Of a stretch of 64,000 nucleotides of DNA, positions 11,893-20,520 are shown piece after piece (the stretch's first letter is position 1; each line of letters opens with the position of its first letter). Origin of the DNA: Burkholderia aenigmatica (lineage in GTDB: Bacteria; Pseudomonadota; Gammaproteobacteria; Burkholderiales; Burkholderiaceae); NCBI RefSeq assembly GCF_902499175.1, contig NZ_CABVQC010000017.1, positions 1 through 64,000 on the forward strand, given 5' to 3'. The notes under the pieces were generated by a model. That model had not been told where the DNA came from and ran no database searches. It saw only the letters and a list, made by a program, of their open reading frames with translations. Made by a program: the position numbers and the translations under genes.

Positions 11893-13785
11893 ATGCAGCG
11901 CTCGATCGCCACCGTGTCACTGTCCGGCACGCTCGCCGAGAAACTCGCCGCCATCCAGGCCGCAGGCTTCGACGGCGTGGAAATCTTCGAAAACGACCTC
12001 GTCTATTTCGATGGATCGCCGGCCGACGTCCGGCGCATGGCCGCCGATCTCGGCCTCGACATCGTGCTGTTCCAGCCGTTTCGCGACTTCGAAGGCGTGA
12101 GCCCGGCCCAGCTCGCCCGCAACCTCGACCGGATCAAGCGCAAGTTCGACGTGATGCATGCGCTCGGCACCGACCGCATCCTGGTGTGCAGCAATGTGTC
12201 GGCCGACACGATCGCCGACGACGGGCTGCTCGTCGACCAGCTCGGCGCACTCGCGGAAGCCGCGCGGCAGGCCGGCGTGGTCGCCGCGTACGAAGCACTC
12301 GCGTGGGGCCGCGTCGTGAAGCGCTACGGCCATGCGTGGACACTCGTGAATACCGTGAACAGCCCGCATCTCGGCCTGGCGCTCGACAGCTTCCACACGC
12401 TGTCGCTCGACGATTCGCCGGATGCGATCGCCGACATCCCCGGCGACCGGATCGCGTTCGTGCAGATCGCCGATGCGCCGAAGCTCGCGATGGACGTGCT
12501 CGAATGGAGCCGCCATTACCGCTCGTTCCCGGGCCAGGGCGACTTCGACCTCGCACGCTTCACCGCGCGTGTGATCGAGTCGGGCTATACGGGGCCGCTG
12601 TCGCTCGAGATCTTCAACGACGGCTTCCGCGCGGCGCCGACCGCGATCACGGCCGCCGACGGCCATCGCTCGCTGCTCTATCTGGAAGAACTGACGCACG
12701 AGCGGCTCGCGCAGGACGGCCGCGCGCCGGCCGCCAGCCAGCCGCTGTTCGCGCCGCCGGCGCCGCCCGCGCACGTCGGGTTCCAGTTCATCGAATTCGC
12801 TGTGGACGCGCAGGCGGCGGCGACCGTCGGCGAATGGCTCGGCCGGATGCGCTTCCGGCTCGCGGGCCGGCATCGGTCGAAGGACGTGACACTGTTCCAG
12901 CACGGCGCCGCGTCGATCGTGCTGAACGCGGAGCGCGACTCGTTCGCCGATGCATTCTTCCAGCAGCACGGGCTGTCGCTGTGTGCATCGGCATTCCGTG
13001 TCGACGACGCGAAAGTGGCGTTCGACCGCGCAGCCGGCTTCGGCTATGCGCCGTTCTCCGGCCGCGTCGGGCCGAACGAACGCGTGCTGCCGAGCGTGCA
13101 GGCGCCGGACGGCAGCCTCGAATACTTCGTCGACGAAGCGCCGAACGCGCCGACGCTGTACGAATCGGACTTCGTGCTGACCGACATCGATGGCCCGAGC
13201 GAAGTCGGCCCGCTGACGGGCATCGACCACGTATGCCTCGCGCTGCCGGCCGACGCGCTCGATACGTGGATCCTGTTCTTCAAGACCGCGTTCGGCTTCG
13301 AGGCCGAACGCAGCTGGCTCGTGCCCGACCCGTACGGGCTGATGCGCAGCCGCGCGGTGCGCAGCGCCGACGGTTCGGTGCGGATCGCGCTGAACGCGTC
13401 GGTCGACCGTCACACGGCGGTCGCCGAATCGCTCGACCGCTACCACGGCACGGGGCTGAACCACGTCGCATTCCGCACCGACGACATCGTGAAGACGATC
13501 GCCGCGTTCGCGGCCGACGGCATTCCGTTCCTGCGCATTCCGCCGAACTACTACGACGATCTCGCCGCCCGCTACGCGCTGCCGGACGAGCTGATCGACA
13601 CGCTGAGCACCCATCACCTGCTGTACGACCGCGACGAACACGGCGGTGAATTCCTGCACGCGTATACAGAACTGGTCGACAACCGCTTCTCGCTCGAGAT
13701 CGTCGAGCGGCGCGGCGGATACGACGGCTACGGCGCGACGAACGCGGCCGTGCGGCTCGCCGCACAGGCGCAGCGCAGGAAATAA
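11893..13785 (+). CDS. quiC: 3-dehydroshikimate dehydratase, two-domain (TIM barrel plus HPPD-like)
   Basis: A 630-residue fusion that should convert 3-dehydroshikimate to protocatechuate, the entry to the beta-ketoadipate pathway. Residues 1-285 form a sugar-isomerase/AP-endonuclease-2 type barrel (AAGFDGVEIFENDLVYF, LDSFHTL, SLEIFND). Residues 290-630 form a vicinal-oxygen-chelate region like 4-hydroxyphenylpyruvate dioxygenase (GIDHVCLALP, GLNHVAFRTDDI, and the late Glu in FSLEIVERRGGYDGYG). This architecture is known for bacterial QuiC-type enzymes. The barrel does the dehydration; the role of the HPPD-like half is less clear. It is divergent from the quinate dehydrogenase operon. Confidence 0.9.
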   Translation: MQRSIATVSLSGTLAEKLAAIQAAGFDGVEIFENDLVYFDGSPADVRRMAADLGLDIVLFQPFRDFEGVSPAQLARNLDRIKRKFDVMHALGTDRILVCSNVSADTIADDGLLVDQLGALAEAARQAGVVAAYEALAWGRVVKRYGHAWTLVNTVNSPHLGLALDSFHTLSLDDSPDAIADIPGDRIAFVQIADAPKLAMDVLEWSRHYRSFPGQGDFDLARFTARVIESGYTGPLSLEIFNDGFRAAPTAITAADGHRSLLYLEELTHERLAQDGRAPAASQPLFAPPAPPAHVGFQFIEFAVDAQAAATVGEWLGRMRFRLAGRHRSKDVTLFQHGAASIVLNAERDSFADAFFQQHGLSLCASAFRVDDAKVAFDRAAGFGYAPFSGRVGPNERVLPSVQAPDGSLEYFVDEAPNAPTLYESDFVLTDIDGPSEVGPLTGIDHVCLALPADALDTWILFFKTAFGFEAERSWLVPDPYGLMRSRAVRSADGSVRIALNASVDRHTAVAESLDRYHGTGLNHVAFRTDDIVKTIAAFAADGIPFLRIPPNYYDDLAARYALPDELIDTLSTHHLLYDRDEHGGEFLHAYTELVDNRFSLEIVERRGGYDGYGATNAAVRLAAQAQRRK

Positions 13786-14073
13786 GGGAAGGAACTGAAC
13801 CGGGATTTCGGGGCCGAATCGCATTCGCAGCCCGCGGTTGCCTCAAAGGGCCGCATCCCACGCGCACCATCGTGGTGAATCGCGCGGTGGCGCACCCGCC
13901 CGCGCGGCTCACCGCGATCGAGCCGGAAACCGCATTCCATATGGCGTTACATCCCGTAACCCATACCGCAGCGCAGCATCCCGTCGCCCGCCGCGGTTTT
14001 AAGAATCGCTTAAGTCTTCGACGGCACCATCCGCAACCAGTACCCAATGGTTATCTTGAAAAGGAGGAAAGCG
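13786..14073. other. Intergenic gap with a short dyad
   Basis: 288 bases between quiC and the small gene at 14074. I see no gene. The dyad GTTAC-ATCCC-GTAAC lies at 13954-13968. The last 70 bases become AT-richer and probably hold the promoter of the small gene. No clear terminator follows quiC. Confidence 0.3.
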
Positions 14074-14337
14074 ATGAGCGCCGTAGATGCACCCGCGGGC
14101 CGCCAGGCCGCGCCCCCTGTAAAGAAGACGATGCTGCGCCGCCTGCTCAGTCATCATGAAATCGCGACGTTGCTCGTGCTGCTGCATGCCCCGATCGGCG
14201 CGAACGCCAAACCCGAACTGCCCGCGCTGCAGGAAGCCGGCCTCGTCGAGATGGTCAAGCTCGACGCCGATACGACACCCAGCTTCCGGCTCACCGAAGA
14301 CGGCACCGCCGTCCTGAAAGGGCTCGGCTACCGCTGA
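14074..14337 (+). CDS. Small protein of unknown function with a winged-helix-like C-terminus
   Basis: An 87-residue protein preceded by a near-perfect ribosome site (AAAGGAGGAAA, 14061-14071), so translation looks strong. The N-terminal 25 residues are Ala/Pro-rich and probably disordered. The rest (LLSHHEIATLLVLLHAP, then LQEAGLVEMVKL and FRLTEDGTAVLKGLGY) reads like two helices and a wing of a small winged-helix fold, as in MarR-like or phage-type proteins. It is too short for a normal regulator. No operon partner. A conserved hypothetical type is likely. Confidence 0.65.
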   Translation: MSAVDAPAGRQAAPPVKKTMLRRLLSHHEIATLLVLLHAPIGANAKPELPALQEAGLVEMVKLDADTTPSFRLTEDGTAVLKGLGYR

Positions 14338-14415
14338 GCCGCCGTTTTCACCCTTTCTCGTTTTCCCGCATCACCCCCGATCCCAGCGACTCGCCGGCCC
14401 TTTCGGCGTGTCGCG

Positions 14416-15210
14416 TCACCCTGCCCGCTCCTGCAGCATCAACCGGTATTCCGTCGGCGTCACGCCGACCGTCGCCTTGAACTGGCGCGTGAACGCGCTG
14501 TGATCCGTATAGCCGCATAGCGCCGCGACATCGGTCACCTTGTCGTGTGTGACGAGCAGTGCGGTGGCCGCATCGAGCCGCGTCTTCAGCAGCACCTGGC
14601 GCGGCGTCAGGTGGAACACTTTGTGGAAGTAGCGTTCGAGCTGCGCCACCGACATCCCGGCCATCTGCGCGAGCTGCTTCAGGTTCAGCGGCTGCACGTA
14701 GTGATCCTGGATGTGCTGGACCACATCCGCGAGCTTGCTGTACGCCGGATGCGAGCCTTCGTGCGCCTTCAGGTCGCGCGAGATGCCGGCGAGGCCGACG
14801 ACCTTACCCGCCGCGTCGCGCAACGGCTCCTTGCAGGTCAGGCACCAGCCCGGCTGGCGACCCGGATACAGATGCAGCTCGAGCTGATCGATGAGCTGCT
14901 GGCCGGCATTGATCGTCGCCATGTCCTGCTCGAAATAGCTGCGGCCAAAGCGGCGCGGAAACACTTCATCGGCCGTCTTGCCGAGCAGGTCGCGCTTGTC
15001 CTTGTAGCCGCAGCGCATCGCCAGCGTGCGATTGACGATCGCGTAGCGGCCGCTCGCATCCTTCACGAAGAACGCGACGTCCGGCAGCGCATCGAACACC
15101 GGTTCGAGCAGGCGGAAATGCGCAAGCATCGCGCCGAGATCGGCGTTGTCGGGCTGGTAGCGCAATGGTTCGGACAGGCTCATGGGCGGTACGGCAAGCA
15201 AGGTCGTCAT
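14416..15210 (-). CDS. AraC-family regulator with N-terminal PAS domain
   Basis: 264 residues. Residues 30-150 look like a PAS sensor (VFDALPDVAFFVKDASGRYAIVN, GKTADEVFP, and a PAC-like end VVGLAGISRDL). Residues 165-262 are an AraC/XylS DNA-binding domain with two helix-turn-helix units (LKQLAQMAGMSVAQLERYF and VTDVAALCGYTDHSAFTRQF). The start could also be the ATG at 15183 (MSLSEPL); neither has a clear ribosome site. It is divergent from a binding-protein gene across a 627-base gap with a set of dyads, so it probably controls that gene. The ligand is not deducible. Confidence 0.85.
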   Translation of the reverse strand: MTTLLAVPPMSLSEPLRYQPDNADLGAMLAHFRLLEPVFDALPDVAFFVKDASGRYAIVNRTLAMRCGYKDKRDLLGKTADEVFPRRFGRSYFEQDMATINAGQQLIDQLELHLYPGRQPGWCLTCKEPLRDAAGKVVGLAGISRDLKAHEGSHPAYSKLADVVQHIQDHYVQPLNLKQLAQMAGMSVAQLERYFHKVFHLTPRQVLLKTRLDAATALLVTHDKVTDVAALCGYTDHSAFTRQFKATVGVTPTEYRLMLQERAG

Positions 15211-15837
15211 CCCGGCAACCGCATGGCGAGTGGCAGATGGCGTCGATTATAGAAGCGCCCCTTCGATCGCGTCGTGCCGATCGCGGGGCGGGCAAGCCGG
15301 CGGGAGCGGCCGGTCGCATCGTGCATGCCGATCAGCCAGCGTCGGCCGGCGCTACAGGTTGTGCGCACAACCACTTCGATGCGCGTACGCAGCCTGCCGC
15401 GCTTCCGCTTCTGTCGCTGCGGACATGCTGCGTCGACGTCCCGGCAACCCGCACCCGAATCCACCATCCTAAAAATGCCGGCCACCCGCGTCTTGGCGCG
15501 TTTGCGCATTCGGCGTGACGATATCGGCACATATCAGGGTTATCGACGATATGCCGATATCGTCGCCGGCCGCGCACCGAACGCGCAAGACGCACGCATT
15601 TTCGCTACCTAGACTTTGCTTCACGGTCACGAGACGACCGCCCGCCGCCGCAGCAATCGGCGTGCACGGCCTGCAGCATCGGCCATCACGCACGCCGATT
15701 CCGGCACAGCCCGGGCAGCACGCGGCAAGCACGCACGGCCCTCGCATCGGCCTGCCGACCGAACCGTCTCGCCCGGTTTACCGGCGCCGGCCCGCCAGCC
15801 GGCGGCGGCCCAACCACGCCATCAAGGGGAAGTGAAA
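15211..15837. other. Long divergent intergenic region, no gene seen
   Basis: 627 bases between the PAS-AraC gene and the binding-protein gene. Several open frames cross it on both strands but none has a ribosome site or protein-like composition. The only clear structure is the group of GACGATAT elements at 15517-15565. The remaining 270 bases before the binding-protein gene would be an unusually long leader. Confidence 0.5.
15517..15565. promoter_or_regulatory. Cluster of three GACGATAT elements forming nested dyads
   Basis: GACGATAT occurs in direct orientation at 15517-15524 and 15545-15552, and inverted (ATATCGTC) at 15557-15564. The outer pair builds 13-base perfect arms (15517-15529 with 15552-15564) around 22 bases. 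The inner pair makes a compact dyad, CGACGATAT and ATATCGTCG with a 4-base spacer (15544-15565). The layout suits a DNA-binding dimer plus an extra half-site, as AraC-type regulators use. The binding protein is inferred only from the neighbour. Confidence 0.5.
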
Positions 15838-16974
15838 GTGAAGCTGAAGGTATCGCACGTCGCGCTGGCCGCTGCCTGCGCACTGTCGGGCGCGCGCGCC
15901 ATTGCCGCCGACGTCGTCAAGATCGGTTTCGCCGCACCGCTGACCGGCCCGCAGTCGAACTACGGCACGGACATGCAGAAGGGCGTGCAACTCGCGATCG
16001 CCGATTTCAACGCGACGCGTCCGACGATCGGCGGCAAGCCCGTCACGTTCCAGCTCGATTCGCAGGACGACCAGGCCGACCCGCGCACCGGCACGACCGT
16101 CGCGCAGCGGCTGATCGACGACAACGTCCGCGGGATCATCGGGCACTTCAACTCGGGTACGAGCATTCCCGCGTCCGACCTGTACGATCGCGCGGGGCTG
16201 CCGCAGATCTCGATGGCCACGTCGCCGCAATACACGGCGCGCGGCTACAAGACGACCTACCGGCTGCTGACGAGCGACGCGCAGGCGGGCCGCATCGTCG
16301 GCACGTACGCGGTGAAGACGCTGCGCTTCAAGCGCATCGCGATCATCGACGACCGCACGGCCTACGGCCAGGGCATCGCCGACGAATTCGCGAAGGCCGT
16401 CGAGGCGGCGGGCGGCACGATCATCAAGCGCGACTTCACGAACGACAAGGCGCTCGATTTCTCCGCGATCCTGACCAACCTCAAGGGGATGAACCCGGAC
16501 GCGATCTTCTACGGCGGCGGCGACGCGCAATCGTCGCCGATGATCCGCAAGATGCGCCAGCTCGGGATGAAGTCGGCGTTCGTGACGGGCGAGATGTCGC
16601 GCTCGCCGACGTTCCTGAAGGTCGGCGGCGATGCGGCCGAAGGCGCGATCGTCTACATGGGCGGACTGCCGAAGGAGAAGATGCCCGGCTTCGCCGGCTA
16701 CGCGGCACGCTACAAGGCGCGCTTCAACGAAGACGTGATCACCTACTCGCCGTACTCGTATGACGGCACGATCGCGCTGCTCACCGCGATGAAGGACGCG
16801 AACTCGACCGACCCGAAGGTGTACACGCCGTATCTCGGCAAGGTGTCGGTCAAGGGCGTGTCGGCGCCCAGCATCGCGTACGACGCGAAGGGCGACCTGA
16901 AGGATGCGCCGGTGACGATCTACAAGGTCGAGCACGGCGCGTTCAAGCCGGTCGACACGATCGCCGGCAACTGA
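15838..16974 (+). CDS. Periplasmic binding protein, branched-chain amino acid type (orphan)
   Basis: 378 residues in the Leu/Ile/Val-binding (type I) family. The signal peptide is hydrophobic (VALAAACALSGARA) and probably cut after AIA. The mature part shows VVKIGFAAPLTGPQSNYG, the ligand-loop region IIGHFNSGTSIPAS and IDDRTAYGQGIADEF. The GTG at 15838 is chosen because AGGGGA is seven bases ahead; a GTG six bases upstream is the alternative. There are no permease or ATPase genes beside it, so it must share a transporter or act as a sensor. It is clearly paralogous to the binding protein at 22007-23158. Confidence 0.85.
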   Translation: MKLKVSHVALAAACALSGARAIAADVVKIGFAAPLTGPQSNYGTDMQKGVQLAIADFNATRPTIGGKPVTFQLDSQDDQADPRTGTTVAQRLIDDNVRGIIGHFNSGTSIPASDLYDRAGLPQISMATSPQYTARGYKTTYRLLTSDAQAGRIVGTYAVKTLRFKRIAIIDDRTAYGQGIADEFAKAVEAAGGTIIKRDFTNDKALDFSAILTNLKGMNPDAIFYGGGDAQSSPMIRKMRQLGMKSAFVTGEMSRSPTFLKVGGDAAEGAIVYMGGLPKEKMPGFAGYAARYKARFNEDVITYSPYSYDGTIALLTAMKDANSTDPKVYTPYLGKVSVKGVSAPSIAYDAKGDLKDAPVTIYKVEHGAFKPVDTIAGN

Positions 16975-16992
16975 TACGCGAAACCCTGCCCC

Positions 16993-17032
16993 GCGCGGCG
17001 CGTCAGCGGCTCACCGGCCGCCCGCGCCGCGC
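16993..17032 (+). terminator. Possible terminator hairpin after the binding-protein gene
   Basis: Arms GCGCGGCGCG (16993-17002) and CGCGCCGCGC (17023-17032) with a 20-base loop, 18 bases after the stop codon. It is very GC-rich but has only a weak T-tail, so termination may be Rho-assisted. The rest of the 332-base gap to 17307 shows no gene. Confidence 0.35.
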
Positions 17033-17306
17033 GCGCTCTTGCTTCGGCTTCGACCTCGGCTTCGTGATCCGAAGCGTTCCTCGGCGCGCACCCGCGCGCG
17101 CATTTTGCGCTCCTGTAGAATCCTCCCACCCGCTTTGACGCATCGCCCCCGCCGCACGCCACCCCGGTGCAGTGGTGCGTGTTTCGTGCCTCACCCGGCA
17201 CGCGGCACGCTTCGACGATGCAAGCCGCGCCTTGTCAGTCCATGCCGATAGCGGGCCCTGGAGACGCAGCACCGACAACAACATTCGAAAACCGATCGTC
17301 CTGACC

Positions 17307-18614
17307 ATGCAAGCTTCCGAATTGAGCGGCGTGCCTCGCGCCGCCGAACGTGCGCTCACGCGCAGCGACTACAAGACCCTTGGCCTTGCCGCACTGGGCG
17401 GCGCCCTCGAGTTCTACGACTTCATCATCTTCGTGTTCTTCGCGCCGGCGATTGGACAACTGTTCTTCCCGCACGACATTCCCGACTGGCTGCGCCAGTT
17501 GCAGACGTTCGGCATCTTCGCGGCCGGCTATCTCGCGCGCCCGCTCGGCGGCGTGATCATGGCGCACTTCGGCGACCTGTTCGGCCGCAAGCGGATGTTC
17601 ACGCTGAGCGTGCTGATGATGTCCGTGCCGACGCTGCTGATGGGCTTGCTGCCGACCTACGACACGATCGGCATCCTCGCGCCGGTGTTGCTGCTGCTGT
17701 TCCGCGTGCTGCAGGGCGCGGCGGTCGGCGGTGAAGTGCCTGGCGCGTGGGTGTTCGTGTCCGAGCACGTGCCGTCGCGCCACATCGGCTACGCCTGCGG
17801 CACGCTGACCGCGGGCCTGACGGCCGGCATCCTGCTCGGCTCGCTCGTCGCCGCCGGCATCAACAGCCGTTACTCGACCGCCGAAGTCGGCGCGTTCGCG
17901 TGGCGCATCCCGTTCCTGCTCGGCGGCGTGTTCGGCCTGTTCTCCGTGTACCTGCGCCGCTGGCTGCATGAGACGCCGGTGTTCGCCGAGATGAAAGCGA
18001 AGAAGGCGCTCGCGGCCGAGATTCCGCTGAAAGCGGTGCTGCGTGACCATGGCCGCGCGGTGATCGTGTCGATGCTGCTCACGTGGATGCTGTCGGCCGC
18101 GATCGTCGTCGTGATCCTGATGACACCCACGCTGCTGCAGAAGCAGTTCCACCTGACGCCCGCGACGACGCTGTTCGCGAACAGCATCGCGACGCTGTGC
18201 CTGACGGCCGGCTGCATCACCGCGGGTTCGCTCGCAGGCTGGATCGGCGCGAAGCGCGTGCTCGGCATCGGCGGCCTCGGGCTGGCTGCATGCTACTACC
18301 TGCTGTTCGTGCAGGTCGCGGCCGACGCGTCGACGCTGCCGCTCTACTACGGGATCGCAGGTTTCATGGTCGGCACGATCGGCGCGGTGCCGTTCGTGAT
18401 GGTCAGGAGCTTCCCGGCCGTCGTGCGCTTCTCGGGCATCTCGTTCTCGTACAACGTCGCGTATGCGATCTTCGGCGGTCTCACGCCGGTGATCGTGTCG
18501 CTAATGATGAAGTCGAATCCGCTCGCGCCGGTCGTGTATGTCGCCGCGATCTGCGTGCTCGGCGCGATCGCCGTGCAGTTCTCGAAGGATGCGAAGGAGG
18601 ATCCGTCGCACTGA
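17307..18614 (+). CDS. MFS transporter, metabolite:H+ symporter (MHS) type
   Basis: 435 residues, twelve predicted membrane segments. The opening ALGGALEFYDFIIFVFFAPAIGQLFFP and the loop FGDLFGRKRMFTLSVLMM are characteristic of the MHS branch (proline/betaine, citrate, dicarboxylate and shikimate carriers). RVLQGAAVGGEVPGAWVFVSEHVP in helix 4-5 is also typical. The ATG at 17307 is used; a GTG-type extension to 17172 would add an unlikely basic leader. It stands alone, and its substrate cannot be read from context: it follows an amino-acid-type binding protein but after a 332-base gap. Confidence 0.82.
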   Translation: MQASELSGVPRAAERALTRSDYKTLGLAALGGALEFYDFIIFVFFAPAIGQLFFPHDIPDWLRQLQTFGIFAAGYLARPLGGVIMAHFGDLFGRKRMFTLSVLMMSVPTLLMGLLPTYDTIGILAPVLLLLFRVLQGAAVGGEVPGAWVFVSEHVPSRHIGYACGTLTAGLTAGILLGSLVAAGINSRYSTAEVGAFAWRIPFLLGGVFGLFSVYLRRWLHETPVFAEMKAKKALAAEIPLKAVLRDHGRAVIVSMLLTWMLSAAIVVVILMTPTLLQKQFHLTPATTLFANSIATLCLTAGCITAGSLAGWIGAKRVLGIGGLGLAACYYLLFVQVAADASTLPLYYGIAGFMVGTIGAVPFVMVRSFPAVVRFSGISFSYNVAYAIFGGLTPVIVSLMMKSNPLAPVVYVAAICVLGAIAVQFSKDAKEDPSH

Positions 18615-18703
18615 GCGGCGGTGCGCCGGCGGTTGCCGCCCGTGCGGCGAGCAATCGCGGTGCGTGACCGGTCGCCGGCACCCCTCACCGGCGATCCATG
18701 AAC

Positions 18704-18742
18704 AAAGGGCCGAACCCCGCGACATGCGGGATTCGGCCCTTT
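18704..18742. terminator. Bidirectional terminator between the MHS carrier and DoxX genes
   Basis: Arms of 17 bases (18704-18720 and 18726-18742, outer part AAAGGGCCGAA) with one mismatch around GACAT. It has an A-run on one side and a T-run on the other, so it can stop both the plus-strand carrier transcript and the minus-strand doxX transcript. Confidence 0.8.
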
Positions 18743-18786
18743 CGTATTGGCTTCAGCGGTAATTCAGCGGTGGGCGTGCTACGCGC

Positions 18787-19224
18787 TCAGCGCAGGCTGC
18801 CGTACGACGAACTCGGCCGGCGCAGCGCGTCGATGCTCGCGCCGCCCGCGCCCGTGACGAACAGCAGCAGGAAGCCGCCGGCGATCGCGATGTTCTTCCA
18901 GAAGTGGATCACCATGTCGTGCTGGACCGCGGCGTCCGTCGCGTCCCAGAAGTTGTGCCCGACCATCGCGGTCGCGACCGTATAGAACGCCATCAGCAGT
19001 GCGAGCGGTTTCACCTTGTAGCCGACGATCAGCAGCAGGCCGCCGAGCGCCTCGATCACGACCACGACCGGCGCCACGTACTGGGCGAACGGCACGTTCA
19101 GCCCACGCAGGTAACCGATGAAATCGCCGTAGCCGATCAGCTTCATCACGCCGCCCCACAGGAACAACGCCGCCAGCGCCAGGCGCGCGAAAAAAATGAC
19201 GCCGGAATCGACGGAACGCGTCAT
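18787..19224 (-). CDS. DoxX-family membrane protein
   Basis: A four-helix inner-membrane protein of 145 residues in the DoxX/DoxD family (FFARLALAALFLWGGVMKLIGY, VVVVIEALGGLLLIVGY, LLMAFYTVATAMVGHNFWD, IAIAGGFLLLFVTGAGG). The family includes redox-related and quinone-linked members, but most have no proven job. The ATG at 19224 has a strong GGAGAGAG site; the longer frame to 19347 is rejected. It is monocistronic with its own terminator. Confidence 0.85.
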   Translation of the reverse strand: MTRSVDSGVIFFARLALAALFLWGGVMKLIGYGDFIGYLRGLNVPFAQYVAPVVVVIEALGGLLLIVGYKVKPLALLMAFYTVATAMVGHNFWDATDAAVQHDMVIHFWKNIAIAGGFLLLFVTGAGGASIDALRRPSSSYGSLR

Positions 19225-19418
19225 GCCTCTCTCCTCGTATGCAATTCGGCCGGCCGCCCGGAGCACACCCGGGCCACTCGGCGCCGCGCGACCCAGCGGG
19301 GCCCGCGGCAAATGGGCCAGCATAGACAGAGTTTCGGCCGTGTCCAAGAAAAAGGTTGTAGCAAATCTTTACACGGCGGCCACCGGGCGGCCCGAAGGTG
19401 GCGAGTGGGAAAAGGCGT

Positions 19419-19874
19419 TTAGCCCGCGTCGCTCAACAACACGCCCTTCTTGAAGATGAAGCAGCCGTAGCCGCGCAGCTCGCCGGTAACGATCACCGCG
19501 TAGGCCTGTTGCGCGCGCTCGTAGAACGCGAACCGGTCGACGCCCGTAAGCGGCACCGCGCGCCCTTCCGCGCGGTCGATCTCGGCCTGTACCGCGCGCT
19601 GCACGGGCGGCACCGCCGCCGCGTCGCCGACGACTTCCATCCGCCACGCGGGCGTGTCGACGAACGTATCGAGCGGCAGCACGGACAGCACCGCGCGCAC
19701 GACGCGCGCCGAGTCGGCACCGTCGATCCGCAGCGCGCGGCCGACCACCGTGTGCTCCGCGACGGATTCCGCCGGGAAATTCGCGTCGCAGATCGCGATT
19801 TCGTCACCGTGGCCCATCGCGCGCAGCGTGTGCAGGATGTCGGCGTGCAGCAGCGGGTCGAGATTCTTCAGCAT
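19419..19874 (-). CDS. fucU: RbsD/FucU-family sugar mutarotase
   Basis: 151 residues with the family start LKNLDPLLHADILHTLRAMGHGDEI, containing the catalytic His, and a C-terminal GELRGYGCFIFKKGVL with the conserved Tyr/Gly segment. FucU proteins interconvert alpha and beta forms of L-fucose, RbsD those of D-ribose; the long middle part and the C-terminus favour FucU. In Burkholderia such genes usually lie with fucose catabolism, but no fucose genes are here, so the sugar is uncertain. GGAG precedes the ATG. Confidence 0.82.
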   Translation of the reverse strand: MLKNLDPLLHADILHTLRAMGHGDEIAICDANFPAESVAEHTVVGRALRIDGADSARVVRAVLSVLPLDTFVDTPAWRMEVVGDAAAVPPVQRAVQAEIDRAEGRAVPLTGVDRFAFYERAQQAYAVIVTGELRGYGCFIFKKGVLLSDAG

Positions 19875-19953
19875 GTCGGCTAGTCTCCGGGATCAGGAAC
19901 AAACCGCATAACGTTACCCGATCCCGGTGACCGCTGGGCATGCGCCGCTCGCG

Positions 19954-20346
19954 TCACGACGCCGCGGCCGGCATTTCGTCGATGAAACCCGTGACCGACG
20001 CGAGGCGGCCCGACGCGTCGACCGTGCCGAAGTCCGAACCCTTCACGATCGCCGCACCGTCGGGCGACACGAGCGCCCACGAGAACCGCAGGTGCTGGCC
20101 GAACCCGTCGACATCGGTCGTGCGGCGGAAGCGGAATGCAGGGAAACGCGCCTGCACGGCCGCGATCATCGCGTCGATGCCCGCGTGGCCGTCGCCGGCC
20201 ATCAGCGGATCGCGATACGCCGCGTCGCTCGCGTAGGTCGCATCGATCAGCGCGCGGCGGCGCGCGACGTCGGGTTCGTTCCAGGCGTCGAAGTAGCGGT
20301 CGATCAGGTCGGCGTGATCGGACGAAGCGGATTGGGCGGTGGTCAT
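19954..20346 (-). CDS. SnoaL/NTF2-like protein
   Basis: 130 residues with the pattern of an NTF2/SnoaL cone fold: an N-terminal helix LIDRYFDAWNEPDVARRRALID, then AAYRDPLMAGDGHAGIDAMIAAVQARFP and beta strands (RFSWALVSPDGAAIVKGSDFGTVD). Such proteins are small isomerases, cyclases or ligand carriers, or have unknown roles. AAGGAG precedes the ATG. Monocistronic, 79 bases from fucU. No substrate can be proposed. Confidence 0.75.
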   Translation of the reverse strand: MTTAQSASSDHADLIDRYFDAWNEPDVARRRALIDATYASDAAYRDPLMAGDGHAGIDAMIAAVQARFPAFRFRRTTDVDGFGQHLRFSWALVSPDGAAIVKGSDFGTVDASGRLASVTGFIDEMPAAAS

Positions 20347-20488
20347 GGCGAGGCTCCTTGTGTCGATGAGAGGACGATGTCGCGAACGCGGCGTGTTTCG
20401 TGTTCGCGTGCAGTCATCGTCGCCGGCCTCGCGCGGGCGGTCGATTACGTGCGGGGTAAGGAAATCGCGCCCGCGCTGCCGTGATCAA

Positions 20489-20520
20489 CCATCCGCCATC
20501 CGCCATCCGCCATCCGCCAT
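20489..20520. repeat. Heptanucleotide tandem repeat (CCATCCG, about 4.6 copies)
   Basis: Four exact CCATCCG units (20489-20516) and a partial fifth end exactly at the stop codon of the fusion gene on the minus strand. A seven-base unit shifts frame when copies are gained or lost. Because it is outside the coding frame, such change would only alter the 3' untranslated part. Confidence 0.85.

Noticed and set aside
20489..20520. CCATCCG repeat as a phase-variation switch of the fusion gene
   Set aside because: The repeat lies just after the stop codon, outside the reading frame and far from the promoter, so copy changes should not switch the protein on or off.
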